46,850 nt of DNA, from assembly GCA_016783945.1 (NCBI GenBank), contig JADHVP010000011.1:1-46850 (forward strand), in the 5' to 3' direction. The notes below the pieces were generated by a model that saw nothing but the letters and a program-made list of their open reading frames with translations, was not told the origin of the DNA and did not search any database. Made by a program: the position numbers and the translations under genes. Within the stretch, counting starts at the first letter, position 1, and the number at the start of each line of letters is the position of its first letter. Source of the DNA: Ignavibacteria bacterium (lineage in GTDB: Bacteria > Bacteroidota > Ignavibacteria > Tepidaquicellales > Tepidaquicellaceae). This document shows, one piece after another, positions 28,582-36,976 of the stretch.

Positions 28582-30558
28582 ATGATTTCGTTAAACAACG
28601 TATTGGTAAGATTCGGGGCGGATGTCTTATTTAAAGATGTCTCATTTCGTGTTTTCGGGAAAGACAGGGTTTCTTTCATCGGGTCGAATGGTTCGGGTAA
28701 GACAACCTTACTCAGGTTGATAACGGGGGAAATGCATCCGGATGAAGGTGATGTTGTAATTTCGAAACACACGACTATTGGTTATCTACCACAGGAGGGG
28801 ATTCATTTAACAGGTAACACTTTGTACAACGAGGTTTACAACGCTGCGGGAAATATTAATGAGGTACAGAAAGAACTACATGAAATTGAAAAAGAGATGG
28901 AGGAAGCTAATGACACTTCGAGTGAAGAGTTCATGGATTTGCTTGAAGAATACGGAGAGCTTCAGGAAAAATTCCAGATGCTAGATGGTTTTAAAATAAA
29001 ATCAAAAATAGAAAAGATTCTCATAGGTCTTGGTTTTAAAGAAAGTGATTTTGAAAGATTTACAGATGAGTTCAGCGGGGGCTGGCAGATGAGGATAGCT
29101 CTTGCAAAATTACTTCTCGATAATCCTTCAATATTATTACTCGATGAGCCTACTAACCATCTTGACATTGAATCTCTAATTTGGGTGGAAAATTATCTGA
29201 AAAACTATCATGGTGCAATTGTTCTTGTATCCCACGATAAAGATTTTCTTAACAATATAACAAAAAAAACGGTTGAGATCTCACTCGGAAAAGTAACAGA
29301 GTACACAGGTAATTATTCCTTTTATTTGAATGAGAGCAAGCAGAGAAAAGAATTGCTCGAAAGCAGATCCAAGAACCAGCAGAAGTATATCAAAGAGCAG
29401 GAGAGGTTTATAGACCGATTCCGGTATAAATCAACGAAAGCCAAAGCAGTTCAAAGCAGGATTAAGATGCTGGATAAATTAGATATTGTTGAATTGGAAG
29501 ATGTAGAATCATCAGTGAGATTCAATTTTCCTCCGGCAACTCATTCAGGAAAAATTACTATAGAGATAGAAAGTGTTTCAAAGAGTTATGATGGGTTGAA
29601 TTATGTTTTGGAAGGTATTGACCTTACGATAAGCAGGGGAGAGAAGATTGCATTTCTCGGTGTAAACGGGGCTGGGAAGTCTACATTATCAAGAATTATT
29701 GCTGGTAGTGAGAAGATTAACATAGGGAAAATAAAATTAGGACACTTAGTCGATACGAAATTTTATGCTCAGCATCAGGCAGAAGAGCTCGATGGCAGTA
29801 AGACAGTACTCGAAACTATGGAAGGTGCATCTAAAGGTGAGCTTGTGAAAGATCTCAGGACTATACTCGGTGGATTTTTATTCAGAGGTGACGATGTTTT
29901 TAAAAAGGTCGGGGTGCTTTCGGGTGGAGAGAAATCAAGGTTAGCACTTGCGAAGATGCTAATCGAACCATCTAATTTTCTTATACTCGATGAGCCGACA
30001 AACCACCTTGACATGCTTTCGAAGGATGTGTTAATGAATGCTTTGCAGAAGTATAAAGGGACGGTGGTGATTGTTTCGCATGACAGGCAGTTTCTTGACG
30101 GTATTATAGACAAAGTAATTGAATTTAAAGATAAGAAGATAAAAACATATTACGGGAACTGCTCGGAATATCTCAGGGAAAAAGAAATCGAGCACGGAAA
30201 GCACGATGCAATTAAATCTGAAGAAATGCACACACAAGGAAAAAAGAAATCAAATGATAATAGTAAGTTTGCTTCAAGCTACGAACAGAAGCAACGGAAG
30301 AAGGAATTAAACAAATTAATTGCGCCTATAAAGAAAAGAATTGGAGATGTGGAGGAAGAGGTTAAAAGATTAGAGCAGAGAAAGTCTGAGCTGGAGCATA
30401 TAATGGCACAAAAGGATTTTTTTAAAGATGCAAATAAAGTTATTGATGTTCAGAATGAATATAATGATATTCTTAAAAAGCTTACTGCTTCTAATTCTCT
30501 TTGGGAAATTGAAACAGAAAAATTAAATAGTATAGAAAACAAGTTAATTTCAAATTAA
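28582..30558 (+). CDS. ABC-F family ATP-binding protein
   Basis: Two Walker A (GSNGSGKTT, GVNGAGKST), two signature/Walker B (FSGGWQMRIALAKLLLDNPSILLLDEPTNHLD; LSGGEKSRLALAKMLIEPSNFLILDEPTNHLD), C-terminal coiled coil. Confidence 0.95.
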   Translation: MISLNNVLVRFGADVLFKDVSFRVFGKDRVSFIGSNGSGKTTLLRLITGEMHPDEGDVVISKHTTIGYLPQEGIHLTGNTLYNEVYNAAGNINEVQKELHEIEKEMEEANDTSSEEFMDLLEEYGELQEKFQMLDGFKIKSKIEKILIGLGFKESDFERFTDEFSGGWQMRIALAKLLLDNPSILLLDEPTNHLDIESLIWVENYLKNYHGAIVLVSHDKDFLNNITKKTVEISLGKVTEYTGNYSFYLNESKQRKELLESRSKNQQKYIKEQERFIDRFRYKSTKAKAVQSRIKMLDKLDIVELEDVESSVRFNFPPATHSGKITIEIESVSKSYDGLNYVLEGIDLTISRGEKIAFLGVNGAGKSTLSRIIAGSEKINIGKIKLGHLVDTKFYAQHQAEELDGSKTVLETMEGASKGELVKDLRTILGGFLFRGDDVFKKVGVLSGGEKSRLALAKMLIEPSNFLILDEPTNHLDMLSKDVLMNALQKYKGTVVIVSHDRQFLDGIIDKVIEFKDKKIKTYYGNCSEYLREKEIEHGKHDAIKSEEMHTQGKKKSNDNSKFASSYEQKQRKKELNKLIAPIKKRIGDVEEEVKRLEQRKSELEHIMAQKDFFKDANKVIDVQNEYNDILKKLTASNSLWEIETEKLNSIENKLISN

Positions 30559-30569
30559 ACAAAACAATC

Positions 30570-31325
30570 ATGAAAAAATTAATACTTACATTTTTGTTCA
30601 TCGCTTTGTTATTAAGTTCGTTTAATGCAGTTGTAATAGCCCAGGATAATCCTAAGTTTAGTTCTTACACAATCAGCACGGATAAATTCAATAAGGACTA
30701 TAAATCTGCGTTGAAAGAACACCGGATAAGAACGGGGAAGCTAATAGATTTTTATATAGATTTTCAGTTGGGGTTTGGAGGTACGAGTGCGAATATTGAT
30801 CAAACGCCTGATGCAAAAGGTACTTTCGAAACGGGTTCGAAGGTAGGTTTTACGACCGGAGCGTTGGTTTACATCAACATACTCGAAGGTGTGAATTTTG
30901 CGACAGGATTGACATACGTTGGGAAAAATTTTGAGGTGACTCCTCCTACGGATTCAATCAGCAGTCTTGCAGGTTTGGATACGACTGTGTCGGACATATC
31001 GAACAATTATTTAAACATTCCGCTTTATATTAATGTAGGCGGGATGATAACCGAAGATGTTGGAATAACATTTAACGGCGGACCTTACCTGGGAATTCTT
31101 ATGTCTACTGATGAAAAAGCCGGGCTGGGTTATAAGAATTTTGATTTCGGGCTTGCCGGGACACTGACGGGTAATTACATGCTTAACCAGTTCGTGAGTA
31201 TTATACTCGGAACGAGGTTTGAGTACGGCGGTTTGAATAATCTCGGGAGCACGAAGTTTGTTGATAAGATTACAACGACGAATTACACTGTGTTTACGGG
31301 GATTAGGGTTGGATTGAGTATGTAA
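30570..31325 (+). CDS. PorT-like outer membrane beta-barrel protein
   Basis: Signal peptide, alternating beta-strand pattern, 'KVGFTTGALVYINILEGVNFATGLTYVGKNFE...TGIRVGLSM'. Confidence 0.7.
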   Translation: MKKLILTFLFIALLLSSFNAVVIAQDNPKFSSYTISTDKFNKDYKSALKEHRIRTGKLIDFYIDFQLGFGGTSANIDQTPDAKGTFETGSKVGFTTGALVYINILEGVNFATGLTYVGKNFEVTPPTDSISSLAGLDTTVSDISNNYLNIPLYINVGGMITEDVGITFNGGPYLGILMSTDEKAGLGYKNFDFGLAGTLTGNYMLNQFVSIILGTRFEYGGLNNLGSTKFVDKITTTNYTVFTGIRVGLSM

Positions 31326-31345
31326 TAATTTTGTAGTGATGTTTT

Positions 31346-31395
31346 TTACCACAAAGATACAAATGTTTCACGCAAAGACGCAGAGTCGCAAAGAA
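31346..31395. repeat. Family 1 repeat (copy E, single-arm)
   Basis: ttaccacaaagatacaaatgtttcacgcaaagacgcagagtcgcaaagaa. Confidence 0.65.
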
Positions 31396-31499
31396 TAATG
31401 TGAATCCTATGCGCTCATACTTCGCTGCAGGGAAAAAGCAATGATTAACCCTGTACGCTAAAGCTACAGGGCAGGCGAATAATGATTTAAGAATATTAA

Positions 31500-31790
31500 A
31501 TGAAAAAACTAGAAGACATAATAAGTATAATTAACAAACATAAAGTCGAATTAGAAGATAAGTATAAAGTTAAGGAAATTGCAATCTATGGTTCTTTTAC
31601 AAGAGGTGAGCAAAACGAAGAAAGTGATATTGATATTCTAGTAGAATTTAATGAACCGGTTGGCTTTCTATTTATTCATCTCGCAGATTATTTAGAAGAA
31701 ATCCTTGGGACAAAAGTTGACCTTCTTACTCCAGATGCGATTAAACCAAACAGAAAGAAATATATAATGGAGGATTTAGTTTATGTCTAA
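31500..31790 (+). CDS. MNT-type nucleotidyltransferase antitoxin of HEPN/MNT module
   Basis: IAIYGSFTRGEQNEESDIDILVEF motif; overlaps the start of a truncated HEPN gene. Confidence 0.9.
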   Translation: MKKLEDIISIINKHKVELEDKYKVKEIAIYGSFTRGEQNEESDIDILVEFNEPVGFLFIHLADYLEEILGTKVDLLTPDAIKPNRKKYIMEDLVYV

Positions 31791-31875
31791 ACGCGAATGG
31801 AAACTATTTGTGGAGGAGTATTTTAATTCGAGAGAGATTTATGATTTAGGTGGAGGAGAGCCGCCTACTCTGTAG
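31783..31875 (+). pseudogene. Truncated HEPN (DUF86-like) partner
   Basis: ATG at 31783 overlapping MNT stop; MSKREWKLFVEEYFNSREIYDLGGGEPPTL*; the start matches DUF86-type 'MSKREWKLFVEDI', then diverges. Confidence 0.7.
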
Positions 31876-31926
31876 GAGAATAAAGAAAATTATTTATGAA
31901 AGGCGACTCCCTATTATACTCCCTTT

Positions 31927-31975
31927 TTTAACCCTATATCCTGTGTGTCCATTTAATAGGGGTTGCTTTTTTATT
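31927..31975 (+). terminator. Terminator-like hairpin
   Basis: AACCCTAT...ATAGGGGTTGCTTTTTT. Confidence 0.5.
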
Positions 31976-32017
31976 TAAATCGGGAGTTTATTTTTAAAAT
32001 AATCTATCCAAATAGTT

Positions 32018-32782
32018 ATGAATCTCAATAATTGTAACAGTGATACGCAGAATAAAACAATGTCAATACCAGATTTAATTATGAATGCAAACGAGAATTT
32101 AATATTAAAATCGCTTGCATTTCAGGATGCACAAAAATTTGTTTTATCAGCAAGCTGTTATGCATTAGAATGTGTCAAGAGAATTTATAATAAAAAAGAT
32201 GTTTCTAAGCAAGATATTGATCTTGTGAAGTCTTATAAAGAATTAAATAATAACCTTAAAAAGCACAATATAAAATCTGAAGATTACTATCACTCACTTT
32301 TGTTTATCGATTTAATTTCCAGTACCGAAATACATTTTGTTGAATTAATTAAAATAATATTAGTAAATTATCCAAAGAAAATAGGAAATATTCAATTTGA
32401 ACTGAACGAGATACTTGATTGTGCATCAGTCTATGAACTTGTTGAAAGAGCTGCCGAGGAGTATGTATATAAATTAATGTATAAAAAACCAAACGATTTT
32501 CTCTCTGGTATATGCTCAACTCTTTCAATTGATGAAGCAATTGTTCAGAAATATTGGCCAAGTTTTATCGAGGCTAAGGCAAGAAGAGACTTGGGTGTTC
32601 ACAACAACTGGCGCTGTAATCTTACATATTTACGAAAGGTGAACGAAGTAGGGATTAAAGCTCATAATTCAGAAGGAGATATAATGTTGCCAAATGATTC
32701 GCAATACTCATATAAAGTGTCTCAGAATATACTATCGATGGCTGAAAGCATCTCATCTAATCTTCTTATGAAATATTTATAA
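32018..32782 (+). CDS. HEPN-like protein (RiboL-PSP/MAE-like)
   Basis: All-alpha 254 aa with C-terminal EAKARRDLGVHNNWRCNLTYLRKV; RDLGVH fits the HEPN R(N/D)x3H-type motif. Confidence 0.6.
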   Translation: MNLNNCNSDTQNKTMSIPDLIMNANENLILKSLAFQDAQKFVLSASCYALECVKRIYNKKDVSKQDIDLVKSYKELNNNLKKHNIKSEDYYHSLLFIDLISSTEIHFVELIKIILVNYPKKIGNIQFELNEILDCASVYELVERAAEEYVYKLMYKKPNDFLSGICSTLSIDEAIVQKYWPSFIEAKARRDLGVHNNWRCNLTYLRKVNEVGIKAHNSEGDIMLPNDSQYSYKVSQNILSMAESISSNLLMKYL

Positions 32783-32859
32783 CAAGAAATTGTATTCAAA
32801 TAACTGGTACTAAAAATATTTAATGACGCATCAAGAGCAAATATTTATCTATTAAAAAT

Positions 32860-33264
32860 ATGAAAAATTTTTGTATAAATTGTCATTTCCTTGTGAAATA
32901 TATGAGACCTTTGAATAGTCATGAGATCACATTTGTTGTAGATGATAATGAAAGAAATGGATTTAAAAAAGGAAACACAAACTTTGTTCAAAAAGAATAT
33001 AATTTGCAGTGTCATCACCTTATTTGGAGTGAGGGTACTAATCCTGACAGAACACAGAGAAATAATATTATCAGTTTGACAAAAAGGAAGAATGAATGTT
33101 TCTTTCTGCCATATGTGCCTAATATGCTTCTACCTGCTGCTGAAAAGTTATTTAATTTAAAAAATGAGAAAAGTGAGAAGTTGAAAGATAGAGCTGTTGG
33201 TTTTGTTTTAGGAATCATTGCTACAATATTAACAGGTATTTTTTTGAAATGGATATTGTCATAG
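32860..33264 (+). CDS. Small putative zinc-binding protein with C-terminal TM anchor
   Basis: MKNFCINCHFL...QCHHLIW...KNECFF plus C-terminal AVGFVLGIIATILTGIFLKWIL. Confidence 0.5.
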   Translation: MKNFCINCHFLVKYMRPLNSHEITFVVDDNERNGFKKGNTNFVQKEYNLQCHHLIWSEGTNPDRTQRNNIISLTKRKNECFFLPYVPNMLLPAAEKLFNLKNEKSEKLKDRAVGFVLGIIATILTGIFLKWILS

Positions 33265-33294
33265 TTGTTTATCGTTAAAGTTAATATTTATTTT

Positions 33295-33369
33295 CCCCGC
33301 TGTTGGTGTTCTCACCAACGGCAATACGAATACAAGGCATAACATGATAAGGTTTGTGCCGTGCGCGGG
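33295..33369. repeat. Compact multi-hairpin structured element
   Basis: Outer CCCGC/GCGGG encloses GTTGGTG-TTCT-CACCAAC and ACGGCA...TGCCGT pairings. Confidence 0.5.
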
Positions 33370-33496
33370 AAGTAGAAACATGTAATGACAACACTACAAA
33401 TGCCACCAAGAAATTAAACACACACAACACTTCATAATTTTGACATACAAATTCATACCAATTTTAATTATTATTATCTTTAAAAAATTGTGATAC

Positions 33497-34351
33497 ATGA
33501 AAATAGGTGATTACGAAGTTCATTCCGTGCAGACGGGATTGTTTAAACTTGACGGCGGGGCGATGTTCGGAGTTGTTCCTAAGAACCTCTGGGAAAGAAC
33601 GAATCCTTCCGATGAAAAGAACAGGATTGAGATGTGTGCAAGAGCTTTGTTATTAGACAGTGGTAAGAAGAAGGTCTTAATCGATACCGGTATCGGGAAT
33701 AAGATGCCGGAAAGACTTAACCAGATCTATGCGGTGGACAATTCCAAATACACTCTCGACAGTTCGCTGAAAGAGCTTGGCTGTATGCGTGAAGATATAA
33801 CCGATGTTATTATCTCGCATCTGCATTTTGACCATGCGGGGGGGAGTACGTTTTATGACGAAGATAAACAATTGAAAGTTGCTTTTCCGAATGCGGTGTA
33901 TCATGTTCAGAAAGAGCAGTACGAGTGGGCACTAAATCCATCGGACAGAGACAGGGCGAGTTACTTCCCGGAGAATTACAAGTTACTTGAAGATAAAAAA
34001 GTTTTGAACCTATTAAATGGTGAGCATAAATTTGATGGTAATGTAACACTGTTACCAGTGAACGGTCATACGAAGGATATGCAAATGATAAAAATTTCTG
34101 ACGGAGATAATACTTTATTGTACCTGGCTGACCTGATACCTACAGCAGGTCATATTCCTTTACCTTATATTATGGGATATGACCTTTTTCCTTTAATGAC
34201 TCTTGATGAGAAGAAGAAGTACTTAAAAGACGTATCGGAAAATAACTGGATGGTGTTCTTCGAACATGATCCGTACAATGAATGTGCTACTGTCGGACTC
34301 GGTGCAAAAGGGTATAATACGAAAGAATGCTTTTCGGTTTCTGAAAAATAA
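33497..34351 (+). CDS. MBL-fold metallo-hydrolase
   Basis: VLIDTGIGNK, ISHLHFDHAGGS, VNGHTKDMQ, FFEHDP. Confidence 0.92.
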   Translation: MKIGDYEVHSVQTGLFKLDGGAMFGVVPKNLWERTNPSDEKNRIEMCARALLLDSGKKKVLIDTGIGNKMPERLNQIYAVDNSKYTLDSSLKELGCMREDITDVIISHLHFDHAGGSTFYDEDKQLKVAFPNAVYHVQKEQYEWALNPSDRDRASYFPENYKLLEDKKVLNLLNGEHKFDGNVTLLPVNGHTKDMQMIKISDGDNTLLYLADLIPTAGHIPLPYIMGYDLFPLMTLDEKKKYLKDVSENNWMVFFEHDPYNECATVGLGAKGYNTKECFSVSEK

Positions 34352-34381
34352 TCTGTTAATAATCTATAAAACTTTAAATGT

Positions 34382-35887
34382 ATGAACTTTCCTTTAGTTG
34401 ACCAGATTATAATTGTTGTTTATATACTGGGAGTGGCTGCATTTGGTATTTATTTTTCCGGAAAACAGAAGTCTTTAAAAGATTACTTTCTTGGGTCGAA
34501 GCAAATCCCGTGGTGGGCAGCATGTTTTTCTGTTGTTGCAACTGAGACGAGTACACTGACCTTTATCAGTATTCCGGGATTGGCGTATATTACGAACATG
34601 AATTTCCTCCAGCTTGCGATGGGTTTTTTAATCGGGAGGATTATTGTAGCTTTTGTTTTTATTCCGAGATATTATGCGGGAAACATGGAAACTGCGTACG
34701 AGTTTCTCGGGAACAGGTTCGGGACTCCGATGAGAAAGTATTCCTCAATAACTTTTATTTTTCTTAGAATATTTGCTGATGGTGTGAGATTGTTCACGAC
34801 CGCTATTCCTATAAAGCTGATAACGGGGTTGAGCTATTTTGAAAGTATATTGATAATTGGTGTCATAACGGTTGTTTATTCTTATGTAGGCGGCATAAAA
34901 GCTGTTATCTGGACGGATGTAGTTCAGATGATAATTTATTTTGTGGGGGCAGCTGCAACTATAATTGTTATATATCAGTTGCTTCCGAACGGATGGTCGG
35001 ATGTTGTTCATTATGCTTCGACTGATAATAAGTTCCAGGTGTTTAATTTTGCGTTTGCGGATTCATTCAGTAAGTTCTTTACAGGAGGGTATAACATTGT
35101 GGGTGGATTGATTGGCGGAGCGTTTCTTGCAATGGCTTCTCACGGTACTGACCAGATGATTGTTCAAAGACTTTTAACATGTAAAGATACAAGATCTTCA
35201 CAAAAAGCAGTTATTGGAAGTGGTATAATTGTGTTGATACAGTTTGCTATCTTTCTGTTGATCGGTATTATGTTATATGCGTTGTATGAAGGTGTTGATT
35301 ACAAAACATTGGTTGTTGGTGATCATTTATTGACAAAACCCGATGAGATATTCCCAAAATTCATTATACAAAATCTACCGATTGGTTTAGCAGGTCTTGT
35401 TGTTGCCGGACTTTTAGCTGCATCAATGTCGACTTTATCATCGACATTTAATTCATTAGCAGCGACAACGATGTTTGACCTTTTTAAAAGAAAGGGAACT
35501 CCTTCTGTAGGCACAGGTGAGTCTTCGAATCGTGATCTCAGATATTCAAGGCTCGCAACTTTATTCTGGGCAGTCGTGATAATTAGCACTTCTATGTTAT
35601 TCCAGAGTGAAACAAACCCGGCAGTTGATTATGCATTAAAAATACAGTCATTGATATACGGTGGATTGCTCGGTGTGTTCTTGCTGGGTGTAGCATATAA
35701 AGGAGCAAAGTTAAGCGATGCGGTAATATCTTATTCTGTTTCTATATTCGTTTTAGTACTTTTATTTATTCTACCAAAATTCGATATTATACCAGCGTTG
35801 AATCTAACCTGGTTTACATTGTTTGGAGTAATTATTGTATTTATCATTTCAACAATTAGTGTTAATGTAAGGAAAATGTTTAAATAA
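34382..35887 (+). CDS. Sodium:solute symporter (SSS family)
   Basis: Multi-TM; 'KDYFLGSKQIPWWAACFSVVATETSTLTFISIPGLAY' and 'ASHGTDQMIVQRLL' motifs. Confidence 0.93.
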   Translation: MNFPLVDQIIIVVYILGVAAFGIYFSGKQKSLKDYFLGSKQIPWWAACFSVVATETSTLTFISIPGLAYITNMNFLQLAMGFLIGRIIVAFVFIPRYYAGNMETAYEFLGNRFGTPMRKYSSITFIFLRIFADGVRLFTTAIPIKLITGLSYFESILIIGVITVVYSYVGGIKAVIWTDVVQMIIYFVGAAATIIVIYQLLPNGWSDVVHYASTDNKFQVFNFAFADSFSKFFTGGYNIVGGLIGGAFLAMASHGTDQMIVQRLLTCKDTRSSQKAVIGSGIIVLIQFAIFLLIGIMLYALYEGVDYKTLVVGDHLLTKPDEIFPKFIIQNLPIGLAGLVVAGLLAASMSTLSSTFNSLAATTMFDLFKRKGTPSVGTGESSNRDLRYSRLATLFWAVVIISTSMLFQSETNPAVDYALKIQSLIYGGLLGVFLLGVAYKGAKLSDAVISYSVSIFVLVLLFILPKFDIIPALNLTWFTLFGVIIVFIISTISVNVRKMFK

Positions 35888-35900
35888 TTTTTTTTTGAAC

Positions 35901-35967
35901 TTTAGTGTCTTAATGTTTTAGTGACATTTTTTTCCACAAAGTCACAAAAACACAAAATAGCACTAAA
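35901..35967. repeat. Family 1 inverted repeat (copy F)
   Basis: tttagtgtcttaatgttttagtgaca faces ccacaaagtcacaaaaacacaaaatagcacta. Confidence 0.65.
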
Positions 35968-35985
35968 TAATTTAAATATAAAATC

Positions 35986-36519
35986 ATGGAAAGCGGCAAA
36001 CCGTCAAGAGAGCAGTTAGAAAAATATTTTAAGGAGAGCAGAAAATATTTCGATGATATAGCGAAATCTTATATGGAAACGGATAGGGAATATTATGATA
36101 AATACATCGCACCCTTTTACAGTTCACCTTTCGGAGCAGTGAGTGGTGGTGCAGCAAAAAAAGTTGCTTCTGTGGCGGTTCTTGCAGGAGCTTTATTAGT
36201 TGTGGGTATTGGAGCTGCTGTTTTCTTTATATCAATGGATAGTACATCTGATAAAAAAGTTGAAGTTGTTCAGGAAGAAAGTACTTCGGTCGAAAAAGAT
36301 TCAGATTTTGATTACAAGACTAATTACGAAAAGGGATTATATTTTTATGAACGGGAAAATTATAAATCTGCGAAGAAATATTTTAAAAGGGTGGGGGAAT
36401 CGGATTCGGAATATAAGAAGGCTCAAAAATATCTCGAGAAAATAAAAATGATTGAGAGAAAAAATAATATGGGAGATGATGGTAATGCTAAGCAGCGGAA
36501 GTTAGAGAAACCAAATTAA
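35986..36519 (+). CDS. Hypothetical single-TM protein with TPR-like C-terminus
   Basis: TM 'VASVAVLAGALLVVGIGAAVFFI'; 'NYEKGLYFYERENYKSAKKYFKRVGESDSEYKKAQKYLEKI'. Confidence 0.65.
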   Translation: MESGKPSREQLEKYFKESRKYFDDIAKSYMETDREYYDKYIAPFYSSPFGAVSGGAAKKVASVAVLAGALLVVGIGAAVFFISMDSTSDKKVEVVQEESTSVEKDSDFDYKTNYEKGLYFYERENYKSAKKYFKRVGESDSEYKKAQKYLEKIKMIERKNNMGDDGNAKQRKLEKPN

Positions 36520-36532
36520 AATAATTTTCTGC

Positions 36533-36811
36533 ATGTCAGATATTTCATCGGAAAACATCGGAATTATTTTAATCTGGTTATTTCTATTAATAATTACATA
36601 TCCATATCCTTATTACAAAAACAAACTCCATCCTTACCTTCTTTACACAGTATTTTCAATATTCCTCATTGTGTTTCTTGCCCCAATCTACATTTGGTTC
36701 CTGGGTTTCCCGTATGAATTTACAATAACATTTACTTCAATTGCTTTTGTGTTGTATGCTGTGGTTTATTTCGTCTTGAATAGCAAAAGGAAGAAATCAA
36801 AAACAGAATAG
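36533..36811 (+). CDS. Small hypothetical membrane protein
   Basis: 92 aa with three hydrophobic segments and basic C-terminus. Confidence 0.5.
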   Translation: MSDISSENIGIILIWLFLLIITYPYPYYKNKLHPYLLYTVFSIFLIVFLAPIYIWFLGFPYEFTITFTSIAFVLYAVVYFVLNSKRKKSKTE

Positions 36812-36892
36812 AGTGTTTTTCACGTCTGTCCAAGATAAGTTTTTATAATGAAAAAAGTTTAAAAATAAAATAACTCTTTTTGACTTTTGTTG

Positions 36893-36951
36893 AACTCAAC
36901 CCCTAGCCCCCTTCTCTTTGAAGAGAAGGGGGAATTAAAGGGGGATGAGTT
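36893..36951. repeat. Nested palindrome (REP/terminator-like)
   Basis: aactcaacccctagCCCCCTTCTCTTtgAAGAGAAGGGGGaattaaagggggatgagtt. Confidence 0.85.
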
Positions 36952-36976
36952 AGTTTTAAAAGAGTGAATGATTAAT

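Noticed and set aside
33295-33369. Integron attC site
   Set aside because: Lacks proper RYYYAAC/GTTRRRY ends and no integrase or cassette array nearby.
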